5,269 nt of DNA from CALJTV01 sp034435835 (GTDB taxonomy: Bacteria > Chloroflexota > Dehalococcoidia > GIF9 > UBA5629): positions 1 to 5,269 of the forward strand of contig DAOTWF010000031.1 of the NCBI GenBank assembly GCA_034435835.1. The letters are read 5' to 3'. Under the pieces are notes generated by a model. It saw only the letters and a list, made by a program, of their open reading frames with translations. It was not told the DNA's origin and did not search any database. Below, piece after piece: positions 5,163 to 5,269 of the stretch. The position numbers and the translations under genes are program-made. Numbering within the stretch: position 1 is the stretch's first letter; each line of letters opens with the position of its first letter.

Positions 5163-5269
5163 TTATGGAAGAACCGCGGTGGCTGAGGCAGGCAGAGAAG
5201 GACTTCCAGACCTACCGATGAACTCGGTTATGCCCAGCAGCCTGGCTATCTTCAGCGTCTCCTCGGCGC
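5163..5269 (-). CDS. Possible C-terminal end of an unidentified upstream gene
   Basis: A minus-strand frame enters at the right edge and reads AEETLKIARLLGITEFIGR, then a Ser/Pro/Ala-rich tail ending in VLP and a TAA at 5165-5163. The first half looks like an amphipathic helix with protein-like composition; the second half is ordinary low-complexity sequence. It has the same strand as the operon and is followed about 30 bases later by a hairpin with a weak T run, which would fit the end of a transcription unit. Thirty-four codons open by chance is not rare, and no family is recognised, so this may be a degraded gene or no gene at all. Confidence 0.35.
   Translation of the reverse strand, partial: AEETLKIARLLGITEFIGRSGSPSLPASATAVLP
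5165..5221 (+). pseudogene. Possible N-terminal remnant of a HEPN-domain protein
   Basis: On the plus strand, an ATG at 5165 opens MEEPRWLRQAEKDFQTYR and then stops at TGA (5219-5221). The spacing R-W-L-x-x-A-E-x-D near the N-terminus is the way many small HEPN-domain proteins begin. No continuation of the fold is visible in the other plus frames before the window ends, so if it is a relic it is badly broken. It overlaps the possible minus-strand gene end; at most one of the two readings is likely to be meaningful. An 18-residue match can arise by chance. Confidence 0.2.

Overview
The window reads as a piece of bacterial chromosome in which every well-supported gene lies on the minus strand, so it is best read from right to left. 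Gene density is high. Neighbouring genes are separated by only 7 to 12 bases. Four starts have a GAGG or GGAGG Shine-Dalgarno element 5 or 6 bases upstream (aminotransferase, methyltransferase, second glycosyltransferase, DUF523). Base composition is moderately G+C-rich. Nothing in the sequence identifies the phylum.

Right end (5269 to about 4844): this is mostly non-coding. At the very edge there is a possible C-terminal end of an upstream minus-strand gene (stop at 5163-5165). On the opposite strand, the same DNA holds an 18-codon frame that resembles the first turn of a HEPN-domain protein. Between this and the operon lie a set of mutually exclusive GC-rich hairpins (5105-5132), two further small hairpins, and a good sigma70-type promoter (TTGATA, 18-base spacer, TATTAT) pointing into the operon.

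Middle (4843 to 153): this is a sugar-modification and glycan-assembly operon. In order it encodes a DegT/DnrJ/EryC1/StrS-family PLP aminotransferase, a class I SAM methyltransferase, a GNAT acetyltransferase with the N-terminal WRN signature seen in nucleotide-aminosugar acetyltransferases, a family-2 (GT-A) glycosyltransferase, and a GT4-like (GT-B) glycosyltransferase. A coherent inference is that the first three build an aminated, probably N-acylated and perhaps methylated sugar or sugar-linked group, and that the two transferases place sugars on a cell-surface glycan. The donor, acceptor and product cannot be told from the window.

The most important point for an annotator is that the two glycosyltransferases can be read as one uninterrupted 770-codon frame (2465 to 153), but the join looks like a frameshift artefact or mutation. 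Just before the join the frame becomes rich in Arg, His and Ser and unlike protein. The next frame over (1546 to 1346) encodes a plausible beta-rich C-terminus. It ends with a TAA that runs directly into a perfect GGAGG followed by ATG at 1331. A one-base change in the G run at 1512-1515 would restore a 373-residue GT2 protein followed by a separate 392-residue GT-B protein.

Left end (80 to 1): the first 26 codons of a DUF523 (TudS-like) protein begin 72 bases after the last glycosyltransferase and run off the window.
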